From positions 1-64,000 of the forward strand of contig JAPPIK010000025.1 of NCBI GenBank assembly GCA_028820655.1: 64,000 nucleotides of DNA, written 5' to 3'. A program made the position numbers and the translations under genes. The notes below the pieces were generated by a model. The model was not told the DNA's origin. It searched no databases and saw only the letters and a list, made by a program, of their open reading frames with translations. This DNA comes from Candidatus Poribacteria bacterium (GTDB lineage: Bacteria > Poribacteria > WGA-4E > JAJDTR01). Positions 1 through 8,876 of the stretch are shown piece by piece (position 1 is the first letter of the stretch; each line of letters opens with the position of its first letter).

Positions 1-873
1 GCTCGTACAGATTCGGGAAGATTGGAAGGGTGGAAGGATGGAAGGGGGAGGGGATTGTCTGAATCACGGATTACGCCGATTACACGGATTTCGCGGATTA
101 GGAGGGAGGGTGGTCGGTGACGTGTGTCGGACGCGGAAACCGTGCGCATACGGCGAAGTCCTGAGCGGCCGGACGGTTGATGGTCGCGATTCGGAGATCG
201 CTCGTAAAGATGCAGCGGGGAGTCGAGACCGGGAGAAGATATCCATCGCACGGGATATACTATTTGGATTTCTATCGCGGCCACTGTTCGTTCAGTTGAT
301 TCTATTCAGTCGCTTGATCCCATCTTACGGATGTAAAAAGTCGAGCTAAGTTGAACGCTGCGCTGTCAACACCAACCGCTCGGAGATATTCCTAATCTGA
401 CAGTTGCACTGCCGCCGGGACGTTGCGATCATCATATTCAATAGCGCGGCGATTTGATGATGGAACGCTCTCTCGTTACAGGATGCGAGTGACGAACCCA
501 TAGTGCTCGTCTCGTTTCTGTAACGATGCCGTCGTGATTTACGTTGTTACCTATGCCTTGAATGCAATTAGACGGAATCAAAGCGAATAATCAACTGGAC
601 GGATAGATCAAGGAGCAAATAGTGTGCGGGATCTCTATTGCCCGCATAATTCGAGCAGTTGATCGATCGAATTCCCATAGAATTCATATTTCAGCATCAG
701 AATACGGTGAAGTTTTTCACAGATGTACGCTAATCAACGACTGGATTCTGAGTTGGTGATTTATCGGCGCCGGCGATCATCAAATTGCCGAAATACAAGG
801 CTTCCAGAGTTCAACTGCGTGAATCCAATGTTGTTCTTACAAACCCTTAAAGCATGATCGGAGACAATGAGAA
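1..873. repeat. Intergenic region with dispersed repeats
   Basis: No convincing gene is seen. Positions about 58-100 hold a GATTAC-rich direct repeat that recurs at 2418-2458. Positions about 262-322 hold a copy of the dispersed 'CTATCGCACTC...CAGTCGCTTGATC' repeat found about fifteen times in the window. The remaining sequence (about 350-850) shows no motif I can name. The 103-codon open frame at 38-349 runs across the repeats and has no protein-like character. Confidence 0.6.
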
Positions 874-2307
874 ATGTCTGAAATAATATTATGGTGTGTT
901 GCAGCCCTGTTAGCGCTGAATTTTGTGTTAATGCTTTTGGTGTTGAAGCAAAAGCTGTTTTCCCGCGGCAATATAGGAGACTTGATAGGCCAAGATGACC
1001 TGCATTCGTTCAAAAAGGAACTATCCAAAGCCCAACGCGAACTTCAAGAGGATATAGAGAAGGCGCATCAATCAACCACGAAAACCATGACGGCAAACAT
1101 AGGAGAATTCGGTAAGCTTCTCACCTCCCAATCTGAAGGAATGAGATCAGCCGTGGGGATGAGATTTCAAGACCTGCAGCAGAGCACCGAAGCTAGGCTC
1201 GACAAAATACGCGATGCTGTCGCCCATCAGCTTAGCAGCGGCGCCAAGGCAATTACCGACTTGATGCACTCGAACGAGACGAGCGTGGAACATGTCAGGA
1301 GTACGGTCGATATGCGTCTGCAAGCCATACAGACAAGCAATGAGGACAAGCTGGACCGGATGCGTGAAACGGTCGACGAAAAACTCCAATCAACCCTCGA
1401 GCAGCGATTGGGGGATTCCTTTAATAAAGTGACCCAACGACTTGAGGAAGTCCATCGCGGTCTCGGAGATATGCAGCGCTTAGCTACCGGCGTAGGCGAT
1501 CTCAAACGCGTGCTTACTAATGTAAAGTCCAGAGGCACATGGGGCGAGGTTCAGCTCGGCGCCCTACTTGAAGAAATCCTCGCGCCAGACCAATACTGCC
1601 CCAATGTACAGCCTAAACCGGGAGCGCACCACATTGTCGAGTATGCCGTTAAGCTGCCCGGAAATGACAATGAACCCAATTCCAGCGTCTGGCTTCCAAT
1701 CGATTCGACGTTTCCTCTCGAGGATTACGAGAAGCTGATTGAGGCTGCCGAAGCGGCTGACAAGGACGAAGTGGATAAAGTGCTCGCAACTTTTCTCGCC
1801 GCGGTAGAGCGGCAAGCGAAAAACATTTGCGACAAGTATATTGCGCCCCCCAACACCACAGACTTTGCAATCATGTTCCTTCCCACCGAGGGACTATACG
1901 CCGAGGTGCTGCGGGCGCCGGGGAGTTCCGCGCATCTGCTTCACCAGCACCGAATTGTGGTTGCCGGACCGACGACGCTTGCCGCTATTTTGAGCAGCCT
2001 CCGACTAGGCTTCAGAAGCCTGGCAATTCAGAAGCGCTCTAGCGAGGTGTGGGAAATCCTCGCCGCCGTGAAGTCAGAGTTCGGTAAGTTTGGCGAGGTT
2101 ATGGCGAATCTGAAGCAACAACTCTACCAAGCCTCCAGAACTATTGATCAGACGCAATCCCGCACGAAGGAAATGGAGCGTCAACTGCAAACCGTCGAGG
2201 CGTTGCCGCCCGATGAAGCGTCCGTCCGGCTTGGACTGACCAACGGAAAGCCCGGAATTCATGCACCTGAAAATGGAAAACCGGCAGAACAACGCGTTGA
2301 CGCCTAG
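874..2307 (+). CDS. rmuC: RmuC-family DNA recombination protein
   Basis: 477 residues. RmuC proteins limit inversions and rearrangements at short repeats and are thought to carry a PD-(D/E)xK-like nuclease core. An N-terminal membrane segment (about residues 4-24) is followed by a long heptad-rich coiled coil (about 45-210) and then the RmuC core, starting at 'GTWGEVQLGALLEEIL' (near 220). The usual core motif 'IDSKFPLEDY' reads 'IDSTFPLEDY' here, so the lysine of the (D/E)xK-like triad is Thr (ACG in place of AAG). The ATG at 874 is preceded by GGAGA at 860-864, which supports this start. The gene stands alone between repeat-rich spacers. The family call is firm; activity is uncertain because of the substitution. 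Confidence 0.93.
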   Translation: MSEIILWCVAALLALNFVLMLLVLKQKLFSRGNIGDLIGQDDLHSFKKELSKAQRELQEDIEKAHQSTTKTMTANIGEFGKLLTSQSEGMRSAVGMRFQDLQQSTEARLDKIRDAVAHQLSSGAKAITDLMHSNETSVEHVRSTVDMRLQAIQTSNEDKLDRMRETVDEKLQSTLEQRLGDSFNKVTQRLEEVHRGLGDMQRLATGVGDLKRVLTNVKSRGTWGEVQLGALLEEILAPDQYCPNVQPKPGAHHIVEYAVKLPGNDNEPNSSVWLPIDSTFPLEDYEKLIEAAEAADKDEVDKVLATFLAAVERQAKNICDKYIAPPNTTDFAIMFLPTEGLYAEVLRAPGSSAHLLHQHRIVVAGPTTLAAILSSLRLGFRSLAIQKRSSEVWEILAAVKSEFGKFGEVMANLKQQLYQASRTIDQTQSRTKEMERQLQTVEALPPDEASVRLGLTNGKPGIHAPENGKPAEQRVDA

Positions 2308-3015
2308 AGATCGAGTTTAGGGTTTAGTCTCGTGTTGGTGGAGTTCTTCGCCGCAAAACCGTAACCTTGGTGGTTTATTTCCCAGATGGATAGCGATTTT
2401 TAGGCGTCTGTTAAACCTCTGAATCACGGATTACACGGATTAAAGGATTTCACTGATTGTACTCGCCAAGGTGGTTTTCTTGCTGTGAGTATGATGGCGG
2501 ACACGAAGACGGCACGAGGCGATCTCTATCAGGATCTACCGCGAGATTGACTGTCGCAGTGAGATCTCGATGGGAATGCTATCGCATTGGGAACTCTATC
2601 GCGCTCGTTTGCCACGCGCTTGATCTATTCGCTCCCATGATCCCTCTCCCAATACGTTCGCTTGAATATTCTCTATGGCAGCGCGCCAGGTACCCGACCG
2701 CTCCTGCTGGATTGGCAAATCCAGCAGCCGTAGGTTGGGGTAACCGGAAACCCTTAAGAAGGCACCCACAAAATTAAGAGTTTCGTGTTTTCAACTCCTT
2801 CCCAAGTACCAAAAGCCAACACGTCATCTGACTAAAGCTACTTGAAAAATCCGCTCATTTGTAGTATTATGCCTAGGTGATTCTGATACACGGGCGAAGT
2901 TATCTTTGTGTATCGGAAGTCGCATTCTTTGGCAATAAATCACTGAACTACATGCTCTTGAGCGCTCAACCCCGTAAATCCCGCCAAAAAAAACAATTCC
3001 GGACGAGGTGCTATA
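2308..3015. repeat. Repeat-rich intergenic region
   Basis: No gene is supported. It contains a GATTAC-type direct repeat (about 2418-2458), a 'CTATCGC...TTGATC' dispersed repeat (about 2565-2645), and a perfect 10-bp hairpin CTGCTGGATT/AATCCAGCAG (2704-2713 and 2718-2727). The hairpin is followed by a 'GTAGGTTGGG' element of the kind also seen near 3881, 4331 and 35231. The hairpin is related to the one inside the MITE-like elements at 5989, 41851 and 47816. Confidence 0.55.
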
Positions 3016-3294
3016 ATGCAATCGGTTACTTGCTTGGTAAAAAAAGAGGGAAGTCAATATGTCTCCCTTTGTGTTGAATTAGATGTAGCTTCGTGCGGCC
3101 AAACGAAGAAGAAAGCGATAGAAGGGTTAAAAGGCGCCATTGAGACTTACGTTGAGTATATGTCCTCACAGAAGCGTGACAAGGAGATTTATAGGCCCGT
3201 TCCTATGAATGAGTTGCGGAATTTTCTTATTCCCGGCACAACGACTGACGAACAAGCGGTAAAAGTGATTCCGTTAGAATTTGAGTATGCCTAA
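3016..3294 (+). CDS. hicB: HicB-family antitoxin
   Basis: 92 residues with the HicB-like fold signature: an N-terminal 'LVKKEGSQYVSLCVELDVAS' strand region, then 'GQTKKKAIEGLKGAIETYVEY', which is the typical helix of partial RNase H-fold HicB proteins. HicB binds and neutralises HicA, an mRNA-cleaving toxin, and autorepresses the operon. The last codons overlap an ATG at 3287 ('ATGCCTAA'), the normal coupling to a downstream hicA. That downstream frame stops after 17 codons, and the recognisable hicA sequence resumes only near 3620. The antitoxin therefore appears intact while its toxin is broken. Confidence 0.8.
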   Translation: MQSVTCLVKKEGSQYVSLCVELDVASCGQTKKKAIEGLKGAIETYVEYMSSQKRDKEIYRPVPMNELRNFLIPGTTTDEQAVKVIPLEFEYA

Positions 3295-3852
3295 GTGGTT
3301 CATGTTCCAAAAGCATATCGATCGAGGCGGGGGCGGGTAGATCACATTGTCTGAACTGTGATTTATGTGATTTCTGTGATTACCTTGATTGCATCTGGCA
3401 GGTTGCCGGTCATGAGTCGGCTAGATCGTTATCTCGAGGTCACTAGGATTCAGGGAAGAAACCAATTTTTCGGGAAAAATCTCGGCATTCTCTTTCCAGC
3501 CAGAAATCAAGTTTTCAAGAAAAAACTTGATTTCGACACTAGGTTTCAGGGAAAAAACCAAGTTTTCGGGAAAAAACTCGGTTTCAACATGCATTAAAGA
3601 CTTAGCGAAAAGACCACTGAAAATCTATCGGGCAAGAGTGTTGCTTGGATATTGAGACGGATCGGACTCACCTTGAGGAGACGCGGCAAGGAGGACGTTA
3701 AAGTTGGAGAGACCGGAGGTCAAAATCGCGTGGTAATCCTTCCAAGGAACAAAAGAAGCATTCCCGCCGGAACACTGAGTTCAATTTGGCGGCAAGCAGG
3801 GATAACGAGTAAAATCGCGGATGAAATTTGGAACAAACGCAAAACAAAATAA
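3287..3852 (+). pseudogene. hicA: hicA toxin gene interrupted by a palindromic repeat cluster
   Basis: The ATG at 3287, overlapping the hicB stop, begins M-P-K as many HicA proteins do, but this frame hits TAG at 3338. HicA-like coding resumes in another frame from about 3619: 'LSGKSVAWILRRIGLTLRR' matches the usual 'SGKEVIRALERAGF' helix. 'VVILPRNKRSIPAGTLSSI' and 'WRQAGIT' match the C-terminal HicA strand and helix. In this frame the only start codon before the conserved part is a TTG at 3652, which would lose the first helix. About 300 bases between the two parts hold three palindromic units. I infer insertion or decay inside hicA. The His of the usual 'GSHxxF' toxin motif is not visible, so a functional toxin is unlikely. 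Confidence 0.55.
3458..3584. repeat. Three tandem palindromic repeats inside hicA
   Basis: Three A/T-rich palindromes at roughly 50-base intervals. The middle one is perfect: arms 3503-3515 (GAAATCAAGTTTT) and 3522-3534. The third has arms at 3555-3566 and 3573-3584 with one mismatch. The first, at about 3458-3485, is degenerate. Flanks between units are also alike ('TTTCAGGGA', 'TTCAGGGA'). Such AAACC...GGTTT palindromes occur as dispersed elements in several phyla. Here they sit between the two parts of hicA. Confidence 0.75.
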
Positions 3853-5200
3853 AGCGGCGGTTCCGTGAATATGAAGTCCGTAGGTCGGGTTGAACGCAAA
3901 CCCGAGAGGGATTACACGCAGAACTCACGTCTCGCTCTTTCATCCCCCATCCAAGCACCGAAATCCAAGTGAAATCCAGCGCATCTGGCGGTTTGTTGGA
4001 ACGCAATCCATTGTACCACCGATTCGCCAAACGCCGCCGATTGGTCGGGGTTAATCTGCGCGAATTGTGTAATGTGATCCAGCTAGCGAATAGCGAGAGG
4101 GATTTACAATCAGGATTAGCGATTGCGCTCGTTAATAACTCGCTTGATCCCGCACTGGGGCTTAAGTGAGAGGGACTTCGGCATCGCTATACAACTGTCG
4201 CCCCTCCGGGGCTGAAGAACGCAAAATTCACGAAGCCGAAACGGTCGGCATGGTAATTTCGAGCATGTTAGAGTGCGAAAGTTGCAGATGTGAGTTCTCT
4301 GTAATTTGCCCTTCAGCCTATTCACAGTCCGTAGGTTGGGTTGTATGCAAACCCTTAAGAAATCGCACATGGAAGCAGTGGTATCGTGCTTTAATCTCCC
4401 TTCAAAATGCCGAAATTCAATTGAAAACCGACCCACCAGCCGATTCGCGCGAGCGCAATTCATTGTACCTCTGATAAGTCACGCGCCACCGATTGACCAA
4501 AGGTAATCCGTGTAATTTGTCTAATCCGGTCAAACGAGCGGATAGCGAGAAGGATTTACTATCTGGATTAGCTATCGCGCTAATTATTCACTATTTTGAT
4601 CCTTCCTTATCCAGTCGGTTGAACGATTGAGATTCTATTCGGATAATTTGGCTCAAGTAACTCTCGTCATTGCACTCCTCTGGAGTGCAGACGCCGGGGT
4701 GAATCGTGTTCTATTTACATTGCACTCCGCTGGAGTGCGAGAGCTGGAAATTATCTCGCCAAGCCGACCAAGGCACGAAGAGCAAGTATTACTCGCTGAT
4801 AGAATAATTCCCACAGGGTTGATGGCGTACTCACATGTCAAATCTCAAATGAGATGTGATCATCCAGTTTATATGCCAGAACCCGCTTGAAACAAATTTG
4901 ATTTTATAGTACCCTTCTTGAGTCACATATTCCGCCAAACCGGGTCCCGCTTGTTAACTGTGACGCAATTTCGTTATCTATCGGATTTCGCGGTAGGAAC
5001 AGGTGTCGATTTAACGCATCACGTAAATAGACTTCATGAAGAACTATTCAAGAGAGTCTGCCCAGTATTCGGTGGGGTTATGCGGTGCAAACTCCCAACG
5101 CGGCGGTTATTTGGTGGTAAACCGGTGCGGTTGGAAACCGCACCTACCGTAGGCGTGTAAACAATTACTTGTCTGTAAGGTTTTTAAAAGTTGGCACGAA
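3853..5200. repeat. Intergenic tract with duplicated long repeat and hairpins
   Basis: Two diverged copies of a roughly 270-base block lie at about 3880-4150 and 4330-4620. Both run from 'GTAGGT(T/C)GGGTTG' through 'CGCAAT(C)CATTGTACC' and 'GATAGCGAGA(A)GGATTTAC' to a 'CTATCGC...TTGATCC'-type end. Two copies of the 50-base 'CATTGCACTCC..CTGGAGTGC' repeat follow at 4668 and 4718; the main array is at 8347. A perfect 9-bp hairpin GGTGCGGTT/AACCGCACC lies at 5124-5144. Open frames here (for example 4627-4890, 4918-5160) are not recognisable as proteins. Confidence 0.6.
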
Positions 5201-5956
5201 ATGAACCAAGAAGATTACACCTTCTTTCGAGAACACGGCTACCTGCGGCTCGGCAACATTCTGACTGACGGGGAGTTGGCGCACTACACCGCAATCTTTG
5301 ACCGCGATTGGGCGGAGGAACGTGAGCGCTGGTATTTGGCGCCCGTTCACCAGATGATAAACTGCGATGCCCTCGTCAGTTCCCCGGAGGTTGACGGCAT
5401 CATCCGGCATCCAAAGATAATCAAACCGGTGCGTGCTCTAATGGGTGAAGAGGTTTGTTTCTCGGAGATATGTATACGGCACATGGCAGCCTACGATTCC
5501 CCCGAAGTGCATCGATCTTGGCACCGGGATAAACCGCATTGGGAGGAGCATCGCTTGAGAATCGGCTATTTGCAGGCGGTCGTATATCTGACTGACGTTG
5601 ACGAGACGACGCACTGTTTTTCAATTTCGCCGGAATCGGCAAACCAGGAAGTCTTGGATGTCGAAGGGCAACTCGAGCGGGGCGGCATCCACGACCTGCA
5701 CGGGGCAGCCGGGACGGCTATGCTGTTCAATGTCTCCGTACTGCATACGGCAACCGTGCGCAAGACGGAGGCGGAGCGGAAATCGGTGCAAACCTACTAT
5801 GGACACCCGCATCGAGAGTTCTTGAGCAACGATTCATTGGTACCTGCGAGTCTGTGGCGCGATCATCCTGATGCGGAAGTCCGGTCGTTTTACGGGGTGC
5901 TCAACGACAAGACGCGTGAATACTACGAAAAACTTCCGCCGGAAGAACACTGTTGA
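5201..5956 (+). CDS. Phytanoyl-CoA dioxygenase (PhyH) family protein
   Basis: 251 residues, the usual size for PhyH-family Fe(II)/2-oxoglutarate oxygenases. The double-stranded beta-helix shows the facial triad His108-x-Asp110 ('SWHRDKPHW') and the distal His182 ('SVLHTATVRKTEAERKS'). An Arg a few residues later suits 2-oxoglutarate binding. These enzymes hydroxylate small molecules in the cytoplasm; the substrate cannot be told from sequence. There is no neighbouring biosynthetic operon. The ATG at 5201 has only a weak ribosome-binding site. An MITE-like element begins about 30 bases after the stop. Confidence 0.85.
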   Translation: MNQEDYTFFREHGYLRLGNILTDGELAHYTAIFDRDWAEERERWYLAPVHQMINCDALVSSPEVDGIIRHPKIIKPVRALMGEEVCFSEICIRHMAAYDSPEVHRSWHRDKPHWEEHRLRIGYLQAVVYLTDVDETTHCFSISPESANQEVLDVEGQLERGGIHDLHGAAGTAMLFNVSVLHTATVRKTEAERKSVQTYYGHPHREFLSNDSLVPASLWRDHPDAEVRSFYGVLNDKTREYYEKLPPEEHC

Positions 5957-5976
5957 AGCAGCCCGATTGGATCACC

Positions 5977-6176
5977 GTTAACTATGATGTAACTGATTGG
6001 TCCGGCGGTCTGGATTTGGCAATCCAGACCGAGCGGGGGGCAGGGGAGACGCGCCGAGTAAGGATTTACAGCGCTGATTGAGGCTATTTAGGGCTTACAT
6101 GCATGGTCCGGACATGTGGCGAAAGGTAATACTACGAACCGACCGATGTACCAAACAGTTACACCATGATGTTAAC
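5977..6176. mobile_element. MITE-like element, copy 1
   Basis: The element is bounded by inverted repeats GTAACTGATTGG (5989-6000) and CCAAACAGTTAC (6151-6162). Imperfect extension of the repeats reaches GTTAAC at 5977 and 6171. Inside is a perfect 10-bp hairpin GGTCTGGATT/AATCCAGACC (6007-6030), followed by 'CGAGCGGGGGG' and 'CGCCGAGTA'. Related elements lie at 41851-42017 and 47816-48018. There is no room for a transposase, so any movement would need one supplied in trans. Confidence 0.65.
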
Positions 6177-6254
6177 TTCGCGAATACGAGACTCGAAAGA
6201 CACTTTACAAACCTACACAGCGGGTGTATACTAGGGCGGAAGGAAATCGCCTCG

Positions 6255-6722
6255 ATGACACAAACCGAAACTCTCATCAAAATCCTCCTCATCCACGGAC
6301 CGAATCTCCAACTTTTGGGAAAACGACAGCCCGATATTTACGGTCATCAGACACTGGAGGACATCAATTCCCACCTGCGCGAGATCGCCTTGAAGAAAGG
6401 GGTTGAGCTCAAACCCTTCCAGTCCAACTACGAAGGCGCAATCGTCTCCGAAATTGGGGACAACATAAACTGGGCGGACGGCATTTTAATCAATCCCGGC
6501 GCATACACACACACAAGCATTGCAATTCAAGACGCCTTGTCCGCTGTTAATCTCCCCGTGATTGAGATTCATTTGTCCAATATCTATGCGCGCGACGATT
6601 TTCGACACCACTCCTACGTTTCCCCCGTTGCTACCGGTGTCATCAGCGGCTTCGGCGCTTTCAGTTACGATCTCGCGCTCGAAGCGATGGTGCGAAGGTT
6701 GAGAGAGAACTCGGGCGAGTAA
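6255..6722 (+). CDS. aroQ: Type II 3-dehydroquinate dehydratase
   Basis: 155 residues, as usual for the small dodecameric type II enzyme that converts 3-dehydroquinate to 3-dehydroshikimate in the shikimate pathway. It shows 'IHGPNLQLLGKRQPDIYG', with the flexible-loop catalytic Tyr29. Asn80 of 'INPGAYTHTS', His106 of 'EIHLSN' and Arg113 of 'YARDDFRHHSY' are also present. The frame is open further upstream (to 6078), but that part lies in the MITE-like element. The ATG at 6255 matches the family N-terminus. The usual 'REP' is 'RQP'. It is about 100 bases upstream of the aminotransferase gene and may be transcribed with it. Confidence 0.95.
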   Translation: MTQTETLIKILLIHGPNLQLLGKRQPDIYGHQTLEDINSHLREIALKKGVELKPFQSNYEGAIVSEIGDNINWADGILINPGAYTHTSIAIQDALSAVNLPVIEIHLSNIYARDDFRHHSYVSPVATGVISGFGAFSYDLALEAMVRRLRENSGE

Positions 6723-6820
6723 GTGGAAGGAGTGTTGGGGGTAGCCGTTGTTTTCGGCGTAGTTGAAGAGGCAGAATTGAACGGTGTAGAGGTTAGATTT
6801 AATCAACAAAGGAATTTTAC

Positions 6821-7972
6821 ATGACACAGAATAACTTCATACCGTTTGCGCGCCCGTGGATCGGCGACGACGAGATAGACGCCGTCAGCGAAGTATTGGC
6901 GTCCAAGTGGATTAGCACGGGACCAAAAACGGCTGAGTTCGAGAGACGATTCGCCGAGTATATCGGGGTAAAACATGCGCTAGCCGTGAGTTCCTGTACC
7001 GCCGCATTGCATCTCTCGCTCGTTGCCGCCGGGATTGGCGAGGGCGACGAAGTGATCACCACGCCGTATACGTTTACGGCAACCTCGGAGGCCATCGGTT
7101 ATACCGGTGCAAAGCCGGTTTTTGTCGACATCGATCCGAAAACGCTCAACATCGACGTTGACAAGATCTCCGAGAAACTCACTGCGCGCACCAAAGCAAT
7201 TCTGCCCGTGCACATTGCGGGGGCGCCTTGCGATATGGACGCTCTTTTAGAAATCTGCAAAGCGCGAAATCTCGTTCTCATCGACGACGCCGCACATGCG
7301 ATTCCAACGGACTACAAGGGCCGCCGCATCGGATCCATCGGGGATTTATCGGTCTTCAGTTTCTACGCGAACAAAAACCTGACAGCCGCCGAAGGCGGCA
7401 TGATTACGACCAACTGCGACGAATACGCCAAAATAATAGAGCCGATGCGTCTGCACGGACTGAATAAAGATTCGTGGGCACGCCAGTCTAACCGGAGCGT
7501 CTGGCACTATCAGGTCGATTCTCAGGGATACAAGTACAACATGACCGACATCCAAGCCGCAATGGGCTTGTGTCAACTGATGAAATTGAACAAGCAGATA
7601 GAAGTTCGCGGCAAGTATATACAGATCTATCAGGAAAGGCTCGGGAATATTCCGGAAATCGTGACGCCTCCGGGAGAAACGCACCACCGCCACTCATGGC
7701 ATCTGTATATTATTCAATTGAGGACGAATCAACTCAAAATCTCTCGCGATGAGTTCGTCGAAGCCATGCGCGATGCCAACATCGAATGCAGTGTCCATTA
7801 TATACCCCTGCACCTCTTTTCTCACTACCAGAAGCGGTACGGTTACCGTGAAGGCGACTTTCCTTACGCGGAAGAAGCATTCGAACGGGTCGTGAGTTTG
7901 CCGTTGCATATGGACTTAACGGTAGATGACGTCCACACCGTCGTAGACACAATACGCGACATCTTGAGTTGA
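6821..7972 (+). CDS. DegT/DnrJ/EryC1/StrS family PLP aminotransferase
   Basis: 383 residues. These enzymes transaminate keto sugars of nucleotide-linked or cyclitol intermediates for surface glycans or secondary metabolites. The fold-type I motifs are clear: 'VSSCTAALHLSLVAAGIGEG' for cofactor phosphate binding, Asp156 in 'LIDDAAHA', and the Schiff-base Lys185 in 'FYANKNLTAAEGG'. 'WHYQVDSQGYKYNMTDIQAA' is the family's conserved substrate-loop region. The start ATG is preceded by AAGGA. No partner sugar-nucleotide gene lies next to it, so the exact substrate is unknown. Confidence 0.93.
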   Translation: MTQNNFIPFARPWIGDDEIDAVSEVLASKWISTGPKTAEFERRFAEYIGVKHALAVSSCTAALHLSLVAAGIGEGDEVITTPYTFTATSEAIGYTGAKPVFVDIDPKTLNIDVDKISEKLTARTKAILPVHIAGAPCDMDALLEICKARNLVLIDDAAHAIPTDYKGRRIGSIGDLSVFSFYANKNLTAAEGGMITTNCDEYAKIIEPMRLHGLNKDSWARQSNRSVWHYQVDSQGYKYNMTDIQAAMGLCQLMKLNKQIEVRGKYIQIYQERLGNIPEIVTPPGETHHRHSWHLYIIQLRTNQLKISRDEFVEAMRDANIECSVHYIPLHLFSHYQKRYGYREGDFPYAEEAFERVVSLPLHMDLTVDDVHTVVDTIRDILS

Positions 7973-8876
7973 ACCCATGCGAATCTGAACAGTTATGCCG
8001 ATTATTTCCGTAAGTTACAAGAGCCGGTATTCGAATTGACGCGACTCATTGTGTGGCTCGGATTGGATGTCATATTTGGTTATTGAAGTCTCATTAACTT
8101 CGAAAGCCACATTGCACTCCGCTGGAGTACAGACACTTGTGCACGTCATGTTCTATTGAGATTCAAGATCTCTATCGCGCTCCTTATCCAGTCGCTTGAT
8201 CTCCGCTGAAGCGCGGATACATGGGTCCCATCTCAAGGTGCAGTCCATAAGTTACAACAACCGGGGTTTGAAATAGCGCAACTCATTGTGTGGCTCGGAT
8301 TGGATGTCATATTTGGTTATTGAAGTCTCATTGACTTCGAAAGCCACATTGCGCTCCTCCGGAGCGCAGACACTTATGCACATCACGTGCTATTGACATT
8401 GCACTCCGCTGGAGCAGACACTTGTGCACATCACGTTCTATTGACATTGCACTCCGCTGGAGTGCAGACACTTGTGCACATCGCGTTCTATTGACATTGC
8501 ACTCCGCTGGAGTGCAGACACTCGTGCACGTCATGTTCTATTGTCATTCAAGATCTCTATCGCGCTCCTTATCCAGTTGCTTGATCTCCGCTGGAGCGGG
8601 GAATCGCGACCGAGAGAAGATCTTAATGGGAGTTCTATCGCGGTCGCTTTGGGAATTACTATGGGACTTCAATCGCACTCCTTATTCAGTCAGTTTATTC
8701 AGTCAGTTGATCTCCCTTGGTCACTGCTTATCCAGTCGCTTGATCACCGCTAGAGCGCGAATACATAGGTCCCATCCCAAGGTGCAGTCCATAAGTTGCA
8801 ACAACCGGGGTTTGAAATAGCAACTCATTGTGTGGATCGGATTGGATGTAACAATTAGCTTGTAGAATCGAATCAT
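7973..8876. repeat. Segmentally duplicated repeat tract before comEC
   Basis: A block reading 'CTCATTGTGTGGCTCGGATT' through 'GACTTCGAAAGCCA' occurs at about 8045-8109 and about 8282-8346, and its beginning recurs at about 8823-8850. A second block ('TCAAGATCTCTATCGCGCTC...TTGATCTCCGCTG') follows the first at about 8163 and recurs at about 8548. Between them sits one 50-base unit at 8110 in the first copy and four in the second (8347-8544). The region therefore looks like a tandem segmental duplication whose second copy expanded internally. No protein is supported. Confidence 0.75.
8347..8544. repeat. Four tandem 50-base units with internal palindrome
   Basis: Units start at 8347, 8397, 8445 and 8495 and are 50, 48, 50 and 50 bases long. 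Each begins 'CATTGC(A/G)CTCC' and contains TGCACTCC-GCT-GGAGTGCA, an 8-bp hairpin with a 3-base loop (partly eroded in the first two units). Each continues 'GACACTTGTGCAC' and 'TTCTATTG'. A fifth isolated unit is at 8110 and two more are at 4668 and 4718. There are no unique spacers, so this is not a CRISPR array. Confidence 0.85.

Noticed and set aside
38-349. 103-codon open frame
   Set aside because: It crosses repeated GATTAC and TTGATC sequence and has no protein-like pattern or good start signal.
4627-5160. Two plus-strand open frames (87 and 80 codons)
   Set aside because: The first covers copies of the 50-base repeat; the second ends in a hairpin repeat. Neither resembles a protein family.
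8347-8544. Possible CRISPR array (four units of about 50 bases)
   Set aside because: The whole 50-base period is conserved between units; there are no unique spacers and no cas genes.
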